Made by a program: the position numbers and the translations under genes. Below are positions 12,326 to 24,770 of a stretch of DNA of 64,000 nt, piece after piece (the stretch's first letter is position 1; every line of letters begins with the position of its first letter). Where the stretch lies: the NCBI GenBank assembly GCA_029962745.1, contig JAPZVO010000105.1:28001-92000 (forward strand), given 5' to 3'. The notes beneath the pieces are model-generated. The model saw only the letters and a list, made by a program, of their open reading frames with translations, made no database searches and had not been told where the DNA came from. This stretch comes from Echinometra lucunter. Taxonomy: Eukaryota > Echinodermata > Echinoidea > Camarodonta > Echinometridae.

Positions 12326-13787
12326 TGGACTGCGTGTGGGGAGTGAAATTAACGCACACATTCGTCAGGTTCGTGGAACCCAGGGGGGGGGGGGGGGGGG
12401 GGGGGGGAGGGCTGTCGCGAAAGGGTGTGTTGAGTAGTCTGATGTACCAGCCGTTTTTTTCTTAATGTAAGTAAAAAAAAAAGTAGGAAAGGATACAGGC
12501 AGTTGGCTATCACCTCATTGGGGGGGGGGGTTGTCCAACGATCCCCAAAATATATATGAGAGAAAGAATTCCCATTTTGTATGCCCCACTCTCCCCCCCC
12601 CCCCCCCCAAAAAAAGGAATATGCATTTTGCTCATGAGTATTTTTACACTCAAGAACGCAGAAGCAATCTTATGCACCCGCACACACACACACAAACACG
12701 CATATGCATACACGTACACTTGCAAATATCTTCCTTCAGTTTCTTACTGTCGCAAATTAAAGATGTGCAATATATGAGGCTGATTTCGTAATGAATGCGC
12801 ATTTCCAAAGGACAGATGAGGCAGAATAGACAGTCATATTTCAATTTTATTTGAATTCAACATGGAGGGAGGGACAACAACATGTGCACTTCAAGCAATC
12901 AAGCAATCACAACCAAATTAGACAAGAAGTTTGTTTGTGTGTGTTTGTGTGTGTGCGCGCAGGTGCAGAAGATTGCTTCTGCGTTCTTGAGTGTAAGAAT
13001 ACTCATGAACAAAATGCCTATTCACTTTTCTTCGGGGGGGGGGGGGGGAGGGGTTAGGCAACATTTCTCCCGTTTTATGCATCCCACCCTAATATTCTAG
13101 CAGACAGAAAAGGGGGAATTCTTTCCCACATGTATATTCTGGGGATCCTTGGACCAACCGCGGATCCAGGATTTGATGGGGGGCATGGCCATGGAAGATT
13201 TTTTTGTAATCTAGCGACTAAAAAAAAAAAAAAAAAAGGTTTGTACATTTACTTTCCGCAGTGAACTCCCCCGGGGGGGGGGGGATGCATAAAAAGATTT
13301 TCTGTGTGTGTGTGTGTCGTAAAAACAGTATCAGGGGAGTAGGCGTATCCTATTATCCTATTACAGGTCCAAAAATTTCGCGACAAGCTAAAAAAAAAAA
13401 AAAAAAAAAAAAAAGGTTGTACATTACATTTCCCATTTAGCGGTTTTTTTTTGGGGGGGGTCCTTTCTTTGTCAGGGTGGCCGAGGTACCCAAAATGGTC
13501 AAAAATGGGCTGAAAAACACAAATTTTGGGTCGGGGGCCAAGGCCCACTCCCCCCCCCCCCCCCTGGATCCGCGCCTGCCTTGGACAACCCATCAGGTGA
13601 TAGCCCACCGCCTGTCTCCTTTCCTACTATTTTTTACTTACATTAACAATAAAAAAGGCTGGTATATCAGACTACTAAACACACCCTTTCGAGACAAGCC
13701 CCCCCCCCCCCCCGGTTTCCACGAATGAGTGCGTTAATTTCACTCCCCACACTCAACCCCCACCCTTTCGAGACTGTCAAGTTTGAG
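12326..13787. mobile_element. Large palindrome (fold-back element) with G/C tracts
   Basis: The left arm (about 12326-12690) is repeated in reverse complement at about 12940-13787. Shared blocks include 'gtggggagtgaaattaacgc', the GGTTCGTGGAACC/GGTTTCCACGAA region, 'tatcacctcattgggg', and 'cactcaagaacgcagaagca'. The arms contain several 10-25-base G or C runs. The spacer of about 250 bp has (CA)n and (GT)n stretches. The right arm carries a later 424-bp insertion (13155-13578), so the arms are about 365-430 bp without it. No transposase is present. Confidence 0.75.
13147..13586. mobile_element. hAT-like miniature transposon with 8-bp target duplication
   Basis: The element spans 13155-13578 (424 bp) between direct repeats CCTTGGAC (13147-13154 and 13579-13586). 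Ends: CAACCGCGGATCCAGG on the left, CCTGGATCCGCGCCTG on the right (14 of 16 match as inverted repeats). The other arm of the surrounding palindrome shows the uninterrupted site ('cgttggacaaccc' read in reverse complement, about 12525-12545), which confirms the insertion and its boundaries. Inside are poly-A and G/C tracts. It is non-autonomous. Confidence 0.88.
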
Positions 13788-15397
13788 CCAGAATACAACA
13801 AAATAAGCAATGTCAACAATAAAGAAATACGGTTATGTGTCTATTTTAATCCAATCCCGTTTCTGTGGGAGTCTCATAGTTTTTCATGATCTATAATTCA
13901 AAAGTGAAACAGAATATCACAATATCTTAGTGTAACATTTGACATTCTATAGAGATCCCCAAAAGAAAACAACCAAAATGACAATACTCTTATGCCGGCA
14001 ATGGTTAACTATTCTCAAAGACAGAAATATTCTAATACATACAGTATCTATGCTTTCACACACTTTTAGTTGTAGGTTTCAGTTAAAACAACAAAATGAC
14101 TTAATTACAGAAAACCCATGTGAAATAGATCATGCTTCATGGTTAAGTTTATCAGTCTTTTGTCTCATTCAAACCATCGATAATCCTGTATAAGTTTGAA
14201 AGTGTCCGCATGACGAATAAGTATTTAGAACGCTATCCAGGGAAGAGTTTTTAGTTAAATCTTGTCCGATGGTTATTTATGTTGACGGTCTCAGAAGAGC
14301 TGACTTGAAAATTAGGTAAAAGCAAGGAACAGTGTTACCCCGTGGCTGGCAACACCTGAAATGGTGTTCTAGGGTCCGTGATATCCGTCTTTTATCGATG
14401 ATCGGTGAAGATGATTACTAAGTTGACGGGGTTCTGCCACGAAGTCCAACCGAAGATGAAGAGATGGAGGCTAGGACTCTCGATCTCGGAGCGCTGGGCC
14501 ACTACCATGAACATCTGCCACACAGTTCCACAAAGCCGACCCACGAAGTAGTATATTTCCTGCTGCTGCACCAAGATAGCATTAATTCAGTCACATAGCC
14601 AAAGATGCTCCCACACAGAAAGGGCCCACTGAAGTGGCTCCACGGTTGAGTCCCAACCCACGCAGGTAGTCCAGAGATGTGATTGAGGTAAAGCTGAGAC
14701 CCCATCAAAAAGGAGCTACCTGAAAATTGTAATAAACCCTCACACGTACAAGTAACTAGTTCTCAATAATTTTCAGGTAATGAAATGCTAAAACACAAGA
14801 ATAGTACCTACAATAATCATTTGTTTTTTCTTACTTTTACACATCTATTAAATTACAAATTATAATGATGAAATTGCATGGCATTTTCAAATAATTAATG
14901 CACAGAAATAAGTCTGTTTATCAATATCACAAAATCCATGCTACCTTTCCATAGTGACTATTAAAACTCCCTTTTACAACAACAGTCCATTTACAATACC
15001 GGTATCAGAAAAGAAAAGCAATTTCCACTTACAAATTGACTTGTGGATTCAGGCTTGGTCCTTTAAAGGTGAACTGGCCGTCTGGCCGAGCTACACAGGT
15101 AGCCAAAGCTAAGACACAGGTCTTAACTCTCTAAAGACAACTAGGCAGAGTGTCAATGCTGGTTACACCCAAAGTCAAGCTCTTATACTCCTAAATTACA
15201 CAGCTAATGCACATTCTCTTCTATTTAGAATCACTCAAGCTCTCTGACACTTTCTAGAGATGCTAATTTGCATAACAAATCAAAATGTAGCTCCTCACTC
15301 TGCAGGTCCTGCAATAAAAGAAAAAAATACCTATCTGCTACAAAGATAATGAGTTACTGGATTTTTGTTACAGTAAGAAAGGGGTTCACACCTGACA
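13788..15397. other. Unassigned DNA between the inner and outer inverted repeats
   Basis: No recognisable gene. Small open frames (13939-14193 plus, 14392-14708 minus) show no motif I know. A short dyad, 'acctgaaaatt'/'aattttcaggt', lies at about 14717-14777. If 12213-15520 is one element, this is most of its unique interior. Confidence 0.35.
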
Positions 15398-15520
15398 GAG
15401 ACAACCGTGGAGGGGGGGGGGGGGGGGGCTTCTCTCGAAAGGTTGCGGCCATCCCCGTTCCCTCCCCGCTCCCATCCAGCTCCACGCACGCACTCTTTCG
15501 ACATAAGCCCTTTATAGGGG
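15398..15520. repeat. Right arm of outer inverted repeat
   Basis: Reverse-complement partner of 12213-12325 with the same order of blocks, 'cttctctcgaaagg', 'tgcggccatcc', 'gttccctccccgctcc', 'cgacataagcccttta'. It includes an 18-base G run at about 15412-15428 where the left arm has a short C run. Confidence 0.6.
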
Positions 15521-15942
15521 TACCCAATGCTGAAACAATGTTAGCTCATTTAAAAGAGCACGATTTTATTAGCAGAAAATCATCAGCCTAATGTTTTTTC
15601 AAAAAGTCTTGTTGCCAAGGAAACCCCCAAATATGGTTAGATTTTAGGGTATTTTTTACCATGACAACGCCTCTTGGGATGCGTTATTTACTTTACTTAT
15701 TTACTTTTTCTATTTACTTTACCATCTCCATCTTCAGCGCGTTGATTTCTTTTGAAAGGTGAGTTTCACAATCCGTCTGCCCATGAACAGACGTGTTTTT
15801 TTCGTCTGTTCCAGAAACGGAGTTCGATTTACATCTTTTTGTCACCGTGGGCACTGACGAAGAGTGTGACTTTCATTTTTGAGTGCTATGCTCCGTTTTC
15901 TTTTAAATTCTATGATTTTATTTTTTAAAGGCATTCTACTAT

Positions 15943-15985
<43 letters not shown>

Positions 15986-17983
15986 CGCATTGAATCCCGA
16001 GTTGGATGGGGGCTCACTTCCACAGAACCCACGGCCCCGACAACAGCTTATAGCTTTCCTCCGGTAAGAACTTAGAATGAATTATAGGAGAACGAAATGA
16101 ACTTGTATCCATTCGGCCTTGTTATAACACACACAAAAAAATTGTAAGATTCATTCTATTTGGCATTCAAAGCTAAGAATTATTGGATGATAGAACAGTT
16201 TGGAATATAATTGTTTAATATGGTAAAGACTTATGAATTTATAAAGTACTGCAATGTATTTCATGTATTAACCCGGCCTTGTGATAACTTAAAGTTGCTA
16301 TTCATAGGTTTTGAATATGCTCGAATTTCATATCAAAATAAAGTTTATGGTGCACAAATCACTATGAAACCGATTGAAACTTTTGAAAAGTAAGTGGGAA
16401 ACAAATATTGCCTGTCACAAATCGATAAAACGGACCCCCAATGTTGCCTGTGCATACGTTGCCCAACTCGATGCGAGATCCGTGACGTCATCATATGTAC
16501 AATAGCCTGTGATGTGGTGTGTTGTGAATGTGGTGAATGTGATGTGTCGTGTCCGAGGGAGTGATTAAAACGATGTTTCTGCATTGTTTGTATGAATTCA
16601 TCATTCTGTGAATGTTTTCAAAGTATGTTTCAACCATTCTATTTAACATTGTTCATATAATAATGTTGGAGAAATTCTACAATTTAATGATGACTTTTTG
16701 CAATTAGAAAGGGGAAAAAATCCCATAAGATAATACAACAGTCTCCCTTATACATGCTATGTAACCGTTGTGGGGCATACCATTTTAACTTTAGGGGTGT
16801 TATAATTCACGAAAGACGGAGGGATAGACGGAATACTTTGTTTTCTTGAATTTAAAATTGTTTTCTTGGCGAATAGTTTGAACTTGTGTAAAGAAAATAT
16901 AGAAATGGTGATCACCTTACTGCTAATTTGTTTTTCTTTTCTATTAAGTAGCTAACTTATATTTACATGTGATTATAAGCTCAAGTTAACTTTTCCATAC
17001 TCGGCATTTCAGTAGTCAATTGTATGTAGTAGGTAGGTGAGGTGAAGTAGGTGTGGTGAAGGTGAGAATAATTTGGCTTGTAATTCAATTAGGCCTTTGG
17101 TGATAGTCTTTGCTCAGTTATAATTTCGTATCTGGTATTTTCACTGTTAATTTGCTTGAAAATCATCATAACCTGCACTAAAAAATAAATTCCTTGAAAA
17201 ATATTTTTTCGAATGAAATTCGTCATCGAAATCAGGTTTAATCAGAGTATTACAGGGGGAAAAATCCCTTAAGAAAGACTTAAAGCTATGCTATAATGCA
17301 ATACATGTATGATGTTCATCTTTACACCCCAGCTCTACACTGTCTGAGATCAGTGGTGATGTCCAGTCTCTGTACGCTAGCTAGCCATTCCTATCATAAT
17401 ATATACGAGATTTTAGTGCAGAGAAATGTTGTAGATCAAGATAGTTTCTACAAGAAGCATCAATTTTCCTTAGACAATAATATTATCTAGGTAACTTTTA
17501 CATACAATCATGATTTGACGAGCGGGTCCTGTCTCTGAGAATTTGATGCAACGTCGTTTTGGGACGTAGTTTTAGAATTAGAAGTGATACTAACAAAGTT
17601 ATTTGATATTTGACTAAGTAACTATTACGGATGTAACAGTGGCGATATTCAGAATTGATTGTACAAATGTGAATAAAGATTGATTTTTTTTTTTTAGTTG
17701 AATCCAAAATCTTGTCCATAACCCTGTGCCTTTTCTTTTGTAATTTATCTTCAGTGTTCCATTTCTTCTACCCAGTCATCAATTTTAGTCATATATATTG
17801 ATTAAAACAAATCCATGTCTTTTCTAATGAAGCGAGTCCTGTATGAAGTTCGAAACGGAATAATGCCATCCTTGACAAAAGAAGATAGACCGCTCGGACA
17901 TATTCATAGAAATAATTAAAATGATTAATTAGATTTGTTTGTCGCCCTCTTGCGATAATAGACAGGCTTGTTGCATAAATTTT
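15521..17983. other. Unassigned stretch with (AT)n; may contain the 5' LTR
   Basis: Contains an (AT)n run at 15944-15979. No gene recognised. The 3' part should hold the 5' LTR that precedes the primer site at 17984, but I could not set its start because no second LTR is visible in the window. Confidence 0.3.
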
Positions 17984-18002
17984 TGGTGTCAGGAGTGGGA
18001 TC
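17984..18002 (+). other. Retrotransposon primer-binding site (tRNA-Leu type)
   Basis: TGGTGTCAGGAGTGGGATC is complementary to the 3' end pattern of animal tRNA-Leu (ending ...CCCACTCCTGACACCA). This site type primes many Ty3/gypsy-like elements, and it lies about 0.4 kb upstream of a gag-like reading, where such a site belongs. Confidence 0.7.
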
Positions 18003-18329
18003 TAAATCAAATGATTGGGTAATGGAAACTGAAGAAAATTTGACCGAAATGGAGTCCCAGAGCAAATAGAAAGTAGAAGCTATGAAGAATGAGAATGAAG
18101 GAAATATAGAGGAAGAATTGTGTGAAAAGCTCTTCTGAATAATCTGCCACTGCAACATCTACTACCGAAAAGAAGAAGAAAAGTTTGCAAACTCGCCTAA
18201 TTATTCGGTTAATGAAACTAATGTTGCAAATGACAGCAAAATAGTGTTCAACTTCTTCCGCGGGCAAGAAACAACATAGAACGAACAAGAACAAGAATTA
18301 GAGCACATAGAACCTACTACAAACTTTCC

Positions 18330-19040
18330 GAGAACCGTGAATATGACCCCGACAAAACACAACCTTCCAGTCCAACAACATAATACGACGGAAAGACTAC
18401 TTCACATTTCGAATCGTGCGTAGCGATGAATGCATGGGGAGACGAAGACGTGTCCAAATTTCTTGCGGCTAGTCTCAGGGGACAGGCACTTAGATTACTG
18501 AAAGAACATAGGAGAGACAATTGGACTTACGGAGAACTAAAGTTGAAACTCGCGAATCGGTTTTCTCCTGCCAAACAGGCATAGACATACCTACTAGAAC
18601 TTCGAAATCGGAAGAAAAACCCGAAAGGATCTCTTCAAGAACTCGGTAGAAGCATTCGAGAACTAACAACTCGGGCATACCCTAACTTCGACATGGAGGG
18701 TATTGACACTTGACAGACTTGCGAAGATACACTTCACTGACACATTGCATAATCCTGACGTTAGAGGAGGTATATTTCATGCAAAGGCTGCGACAATCGA
18801 TGAAACCGTGCAAGCAGCGGGTAACACTGAGACATTTCTTACAACCGAATCTCAAAGAGGAGGTTGGAGGAAAAGTGCTCATAATAGAACACTTACGTCG
18901 GAAAATGAACGAGAGCCTCCTATCAAAGAACTAATAGAACAAGCGGTCAAAGAGACAATCGAAAAACTGACAGAACCGGTCAAACAAGAATCGATGCGAA
19001 GAGAAGCCAAGATGGCTACAGTTTTATGGAATAAGGAGCT
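18330..19040 (+). pseudogene. Ty3/gypsy-like gag remnant
   Basis: The conceptual reading has the Retrotrans_gag pattern: 'SHFESCVAMNAWGDEDVSKF', 'LRGQALRLLKEH', 'YGELKLKLANRFSP', 'LELRNRKKN', 'LQELGRSIRELTTRAYPNF', then 'DTLHNPDVR'. In-frame stops occur after 'FSPAKQA' (about 18582) and near 18710, followed by a frame change. Gag would form the particle that packages element RNA. No zinc knuckle, protease or polymerase follows; at about 19040 the sequence changes to a LINE. The element is therefore a dead 5' fragment. Confidence 0.75.
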
Positions 19041-20358
19041 CGTGCTTGGATTGGTTAAAGTTATTTAAGTGACAGAGTGCAATATGTCTCATTTGGCAAT
19101 GTATCTTCTGAAATAAAAACTATATCTCTGGGCGTACCTCAGGGATCAGTATTGGGCTCATTGCTTTTTCTTTTATATGTAAATGACATTCAATATGTAA
19201 GCAATGCATTCAAATCAAATGTGTTTGCAGATGACACAAATTTATTTGTAACATGGGACAATGTGCAAGTAATGCGTAATACTCTTCATAGTGAATTACC
19301 CAAGGTCAATTCATGGTTCTTAGCAAACAGACCCAAACTGAATTTAGACAAAAATTTTTGCATGTTGTTTCAACCTAAAAATAAGAAAATAAATCCCAAC
19401 GAAATAGATGTAACAATTAATGGTTATACAATCCCTTATGTACATTCTACTAAGTATTTGGGAGTAACGAATGATGATAGATTAACGTGGAAAGATCATA
19501 TCAGTAAATCAGTATCATAGCATGTAAAATAGCTAAAACATTAGATGCAATGAATAGACTTAAACACATTTTACCACAGAATGTTCTTTTCAACTTGTAT
19601 TATACAATGATACTACAGCATTTTAGTTACTGTAATATTGTGTGGGGAAAGTGTGCTGACTGTCATTTGTATAGATTATTAACACTTCAAGAAGAATAAG
19701 AATAATCTCAAATTCTAAACCTCTAACGCATACAGCTCCTCTTTTCACGAAATTTGAATTACTGACTCTAGAGCAAATAAATAAACAACAAATAGTTATT
19801 TTTATGTATTCCTATAATAAAAATAAACTCTTGCCTAACTTTTTAAATAAGTGTTTTATACAAAACAAATTTCTTACTGGACTTTTTAACAACAAGCCAA
19901 TAATATATTTATTCCAAATTTTAAATAGCAATTTTAACGTAAAACGATCAGATATACCGGACCTAGATTACGGAATTCCCTCCCTGAAGAACTCAAACAT
20001 TGTCCCACACTCTCATGTTTTAAACGTAAATTTAACATTTTTCTCCTTAGCCTCTGATATATTAATTTCTTGCCTATCTTCATTTTTTTTTTAGTCTTTA
20101 GATTATTTTTTTTGTATATATTTATAGTACATGTAGTATTACTTATATGTACATGTATTCTTTTCGTGTAATTTTTTTTTGTTTATCCTTTTTGGGGGAT
20201 TAACCTTGATAGGTCAATTTGGCCTTTGTTAATCCCCACCACATTTTGATTCTATCCTTGTTTTGTTCTTTAATCTATATGATGACTGTTTTATCTGACT
20301 GTTTATCTTGTTTCGTTTTTATTCAATTTGTGGAAATAAACTGAACTTGAACTTGAAA
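19041..20358 (+). mobile_element. Broken CR1-like LINE, 5'-truncated
   Basis: Starts abruptly inside the RT domain ('LDWLK', then a frameshift, 'SDRVQYV'), with motif B 'GVPQGS' and motif C 'FADDTN' (19077-19520), then thumb and C-terminal blocks in shifted frames ('MNRLKHILP', 'SYCNIVWGK', 'GPRLRNSLPEELKHCP'). The 3' UTR contains a strong stem (GGGGATTAAC at 20195-20204 with GTTAATCCCC at 20228-20237) and ends 'gtggaaataaactgaacttg' with a short (AACTTG)n tail near 20358. Similar in kind to the element at 632-2405. It sits directly against the gag remnant, so it probably inserted into the LTR element. Confidence 0.85.
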
Positions 20359-22640
20359 CCTCCCTAGCATGCCCAGTTCGTTTGCCTTCCCAAATAATTC
20401 TTTATATGAGCGAGCTTAGCGAGCGAAAAAAACATGTATACAAAATTCACTAATTGATCTTAATCATGTACATTCCCTGCAGAATTATTTCGAGAATAGT
20501 CGGACACATCGCTGCAAAAATGTTATGATATCCAGGCATAGACTGTTGCTAAAAATAAGAGTGATTGCTGATTGAAACCATCTTGTTTCATTTCTAGAAT
20601 TTATGAGCAAGCAAAAATGTGTTTTTTTAAATACTGAGACCGGGTTATCATGGTTAAACTACTCCCTTCTCGTGATTAAGTAACGTATAATGATATCAGC
20701 ATCTTCCGTTCTCACAGAGGGTATTGCGAATAGGTTTATGGTCACAGGCCTTTATCTCCTGAAAATTCATCTAAATTATTATAGGTCACCTTAATTGCAG
20801 CGCTTGAATCATTGAAGTTATACATAGTATAGGCCTCTCCAAAGAACTCTATGCAGCCCCTAAAGTACACGGGGATAATACTCATCCAGAGCCCTTCTCC
20901 TTCATTTATTTCTTTCTATAGTCCTCTGCCCCTTCTCTCTCTCTCTCTCTTTCTTCATCTGATTTCATATCAGTTTTGTATTTCTATAGAGTCTGCATGG
21001 TTACATGCATGTGTAAGCTAATTTCTTATATGTATACCCGATCAAGTATATAATTTTTTTAAGAAACAAGTAAATGAGATAACAATTTTTCCATACTAGA
21101 GATGTGCTTATTTTTATTAAATACTTTGTCCACAGTGGTGTACATGTAGAAGACATTCTTATTATAAGCTGCGATTTCTGAACATTGCTCCAACAAGGTG
21201 AGATCTAAAACTAACAATACAGTTCATTACCATCAGATCATGTATAAAAAAAATCAAAATGCCAGATTCCAAGCTGGTGATGAAATAATGTAACTTCACG
21301 CCATAATCATGATATTGAAGGGAATATACTGTACGTTGTAGAATCTTGGTTCTTACTCTCTATAAGAATTAAGGGAGAATTTTTACTCCCATTCTCACGT
21401 ACTGGAGGTCATGCTAGTTATCATCGAGTGAGTATGCTCACTAAAAAAGAAAGGTGTGGAAACTCACTGTATTCTATATCTGCTCCCTTGATATCACAGG
21501 GGATTTTCTGATATAAAATTACAGGAAGTTGGGCGACAAAAAAAAAACAAAAAAAACTAGCAACAATACGTGTGTAATTTACAGTTGACTCAAAACAAAA
21601 ATAATTGCACTGGAATGTGAATATCTGAATGTTCAGCATACTGTATACAAGAGATTATGTAAATCAAAAGGAAGTCAATGTTCATAACCCCCAACAGCAA
21701 ACAAACAAACCAGCAAACAAAAAAAACGAAACGAAACGAAACAAAATGACACAAAATGGACATTTTATGGCGTCAAAATGCATGAGGTACAATGCCTTAA
21801 ATTCTCGAAGTCAGAAATACATTCTAGACAATTCAAATAAACATGAAAGTGATGTAAGATTTAAAAATCAACAGGATTAATACTGTATCTCATTGAACTA
21901 ATTCATCTGAATCAATATCATGCTATGTGTTTTAAAATAAAATAAAGTTAGATTATAAAAATCTAGAAAAATCACAGTAGCTTTGTCAAGAATAGCAAGA
22001 GTAACAAAAGTAACAAATGACAAAAGCAACTAGAATAAAGTCGCACTGGGGTATACGATAATTTATATCAATTTTAAAGGGATATTTTCGGCTGATAAGC
22101 TATTGAAAATGCAAGTATATATATATGTTGTTTAATATATTCCCAAAACTGTATGTATACTGAAATTTGAACATTATATATAAGTTTGGAAGACATTTCT
22201 TTATCTACATTGAGTCGTTGGGATCATTATTGATCAGATACAGATAGAGAGCTACTCGAAATCATGTTACATAACACATAGGTACAAAGATATCGCATGA
22301 AAAATGTGAAAATGTATACAAATTCATAGCAGTGCAAATAGATAGACATTAACATACTTAAATGATTATGTTCGCTGTATAGGAATATTGCATAACCCAT
22401 AACACAAAGATATCGCCATCATCATTGATAATTAGATGTTTACTTTAAAGTGTTTATATAACACAATCAGATGGTAGGATTACTGAACAAAATAGTGCAT
22501 AAGAAAGATATCACCTACATCTGAAACCTTGCAGCTAAGTTCATAGTTGAGCATGAATCCAGCCATGCCTTCTTCCAGTACAGAATTCTCCACATAGTTG
22601 TTCTTACGGACAAAAATCATGTTGCATGAACCCGTGAAGG
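20359..22640. other. AT-rich intergenic DNA
   Basis: No gene recognised. It includes a single satellite-like core ('gagcgagcttagcgagcg', about 20408), a (CT)n run at 20938-20952, and A-rich stretches at 21538-21560 and 21716-21745. Confidence 0.4.
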
Positions 22641-22985
22641 CTATATAGCCTCATTCTCTTTTTAAAACCATTTTAGATTAAGTATAAGTAATTCAAGTTT
22701 TGATAAAGTAATGAAAATTATTATAATGTTAAATGTAAATCGCCATTTTCATTTGGTAAAAAGTTATTTCTTCAAAGCAGAAAAAAAAAGAACTCGAATA
22801 TAATATTGCAAGGTTATCAAACCTCCATTTAACTTGAAACCATGAAAATGAATATTTAATCTCAAAACATTAAAAATGAATTAATAATTCAAAGTAAAGC
22901 TCAGTGATGAACATGATAGACATAAAATATTAATCACATTGCATATACAGACCACATTATCTGCCAATGGCACTTCATAATACAT
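22640..22985 (+). repeat. Dispersed ~340-bp repeat, copy 1
   Basis: Closely similar in the same orientation to 37137-37475: shared blocks include 'gtaattcaagttttgat', 'ttataatgttaaatgtaaa', 'cttcaaagcagaaaaa', 'caaacctccatttaa', 'accatgaaaatgaatattt', 'cagaccacattatctgcca'. There is no coding potential and no terminal repeats that I can see. Confidence 0.7.
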
Positions 22986-24770
22986 TTTTTATCACTATTT
23001 ACCTACGTCAATATTACAAAATATGTTTATGAATAGCTGACCCTTAAAGGAAAAAGTGGTCACTCATTGTGTAAATAATACATAACTTGATAATGACATA
23101 ATTGATCAAAATTGTTCAGGTGAACCATCTTGCACGTGTTGTCCATGAAAAAGTAAACGCAAGTCAATTTGTAAAACCGTCCAAAATGATGCTTTCGTTA
23201 TACTGCCAGTAAAATAATTGCTTTACATACACAAGTATGACAAAAAGCATAATTTTTTTAAAAGTACATAATATGGGTAGTTTTTCAGGCCGGTAACTAT
23301 AGCAGGGAGGAGATGCAAAGAGTATCCCCCCCCCCTCTCGCCAGTTAATATATTCTGTAAATTTTTGCTGTATTTTGTGAAAAATTGAGAATTAGCAATA
23401 TGTATGGATTGAAATCAACAAAATCTGAAACTTGAAACTTGAAACTTATAGCGGTCCGCTTGCAACGGGGGGGGGGGGGGGGGGAGGGGGAGGGGGAGGG
23501 GAGGGACAAGAAAAAAATGAGACCGATGCGCAGATGTACAGTTATCAGTGAAATTTTTGTCTTCAAAATTATACTTTTGCAGATCAAATGCTAAAACTTT
23601 CCCCGACCCGGGGGGGGGGGGATCCCCTTTACATACCCTCATAAAATTTAAGTTAAGGGCCCGTTTATACTGGTTAGGGCGTCCGGCAAGCGTGATGCAT
23701 TTAGGGTATTTAAAAAACACACACAGAGAAAAATGCATATGTTAGAGTTTTCAAAATGTATTTGTTTAACATGTTTAAGGGATGTTCAAGAGGGCTGAAC
23801 TTGTGCAAAGGGCAAATTTTAGGAGAAAGTTGGAGAAAACCCAAAAGGGTGTGATTTCGAAAAATGGTTAAAACTCGTTTAGAAGTGTTTGTAAATTTTG
23901 TGAACACGAGTACATCAGAAAACATGCCCCCCCCCCCCTTAACTCATGTCACTCTTGGATCAAAACGATGGTGATGGTCCATTATTATACGAAATTCAAT
24001 TAAAACAAACACATTGATCAGCGAATCATGCATGACCGAGGAGGGGCATTTTCAGAAACCTAAATTATCTTTTAACTCATTAAACTCTAAAGTAAACTCT
24101 ACATGAAAATAAAATGCACATCTTCATAGGCTTATAGACGATATAGAGTTCGCAAACCATTTTGATAAAGGTGTGTATACATATCAAGCACGCCGTTACA
24201 GATTACTCTCTGCATAAATTCAGATTGATCGATTAAAAGTACAAAAAATAGTAATCCCTTTAAAATATACCCATCTAAGGCCCTTTTCAGCTGTGATTTT
24301 TAAATTCAAGTCTATTGTATTAAAATCCGTGAGATTTTATAGATTTACTGAGAGAACATCCTACCTTTAGTACCAGTACTGCTACCTATTCTTTCTCTCT
24401 CTCTCTCTCAATAATTTTTCAAAGTGAAAAGTAAGTTAAAGTAATCTATTACATGTAAAACGGCGTTTTGAAATTATAATTTTCTTTAAAACATAATACG
24501 AATTTTTCAAGATAATGTAGCAAACTTATCAATCCTTCACCGGATTGAGACAATATGATAATAATGATTAGTATCCATACAGCGCATTTTCCATGTACAT
24601 GTTCAAATGTGCTTTACAGTGAAATCATTAATTAGCACAGTCCAAATATGAAAAAAACCAGAACTAATTGCAACAGAAACGATTCCACATTTCCACTTGC
24701 ATATAATCTGGAATAGCCATAAAAGCAACATACTAAAAATTAACAAAAATTGAAGTGGTGGATCAATGCC
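22986..24770. other. Intergenic DNA with several G/C homopolymers
   Basis: Homopolymer G or C tracts lie at about 23327, 23467-23483, 23610-23620 and 23927. 'ttaagggcccgtttatactgg' at 23653 looks like a DNA-transposon end, but I found no partner. No gene recognised. Confidence 0.35.

Noticed and set aside
14392..14708. Two overlapping frames with a Trp-rich, Cys-rich look
   Set aside because: No family pattern recognised and no splice context; left as unassigned.
18007..18678. Minus-strand frames across 18.0-18.7 kb
   Set aside because: They are the antisense of the gag remnant, whose plus-strand reading has a recognisable domain.
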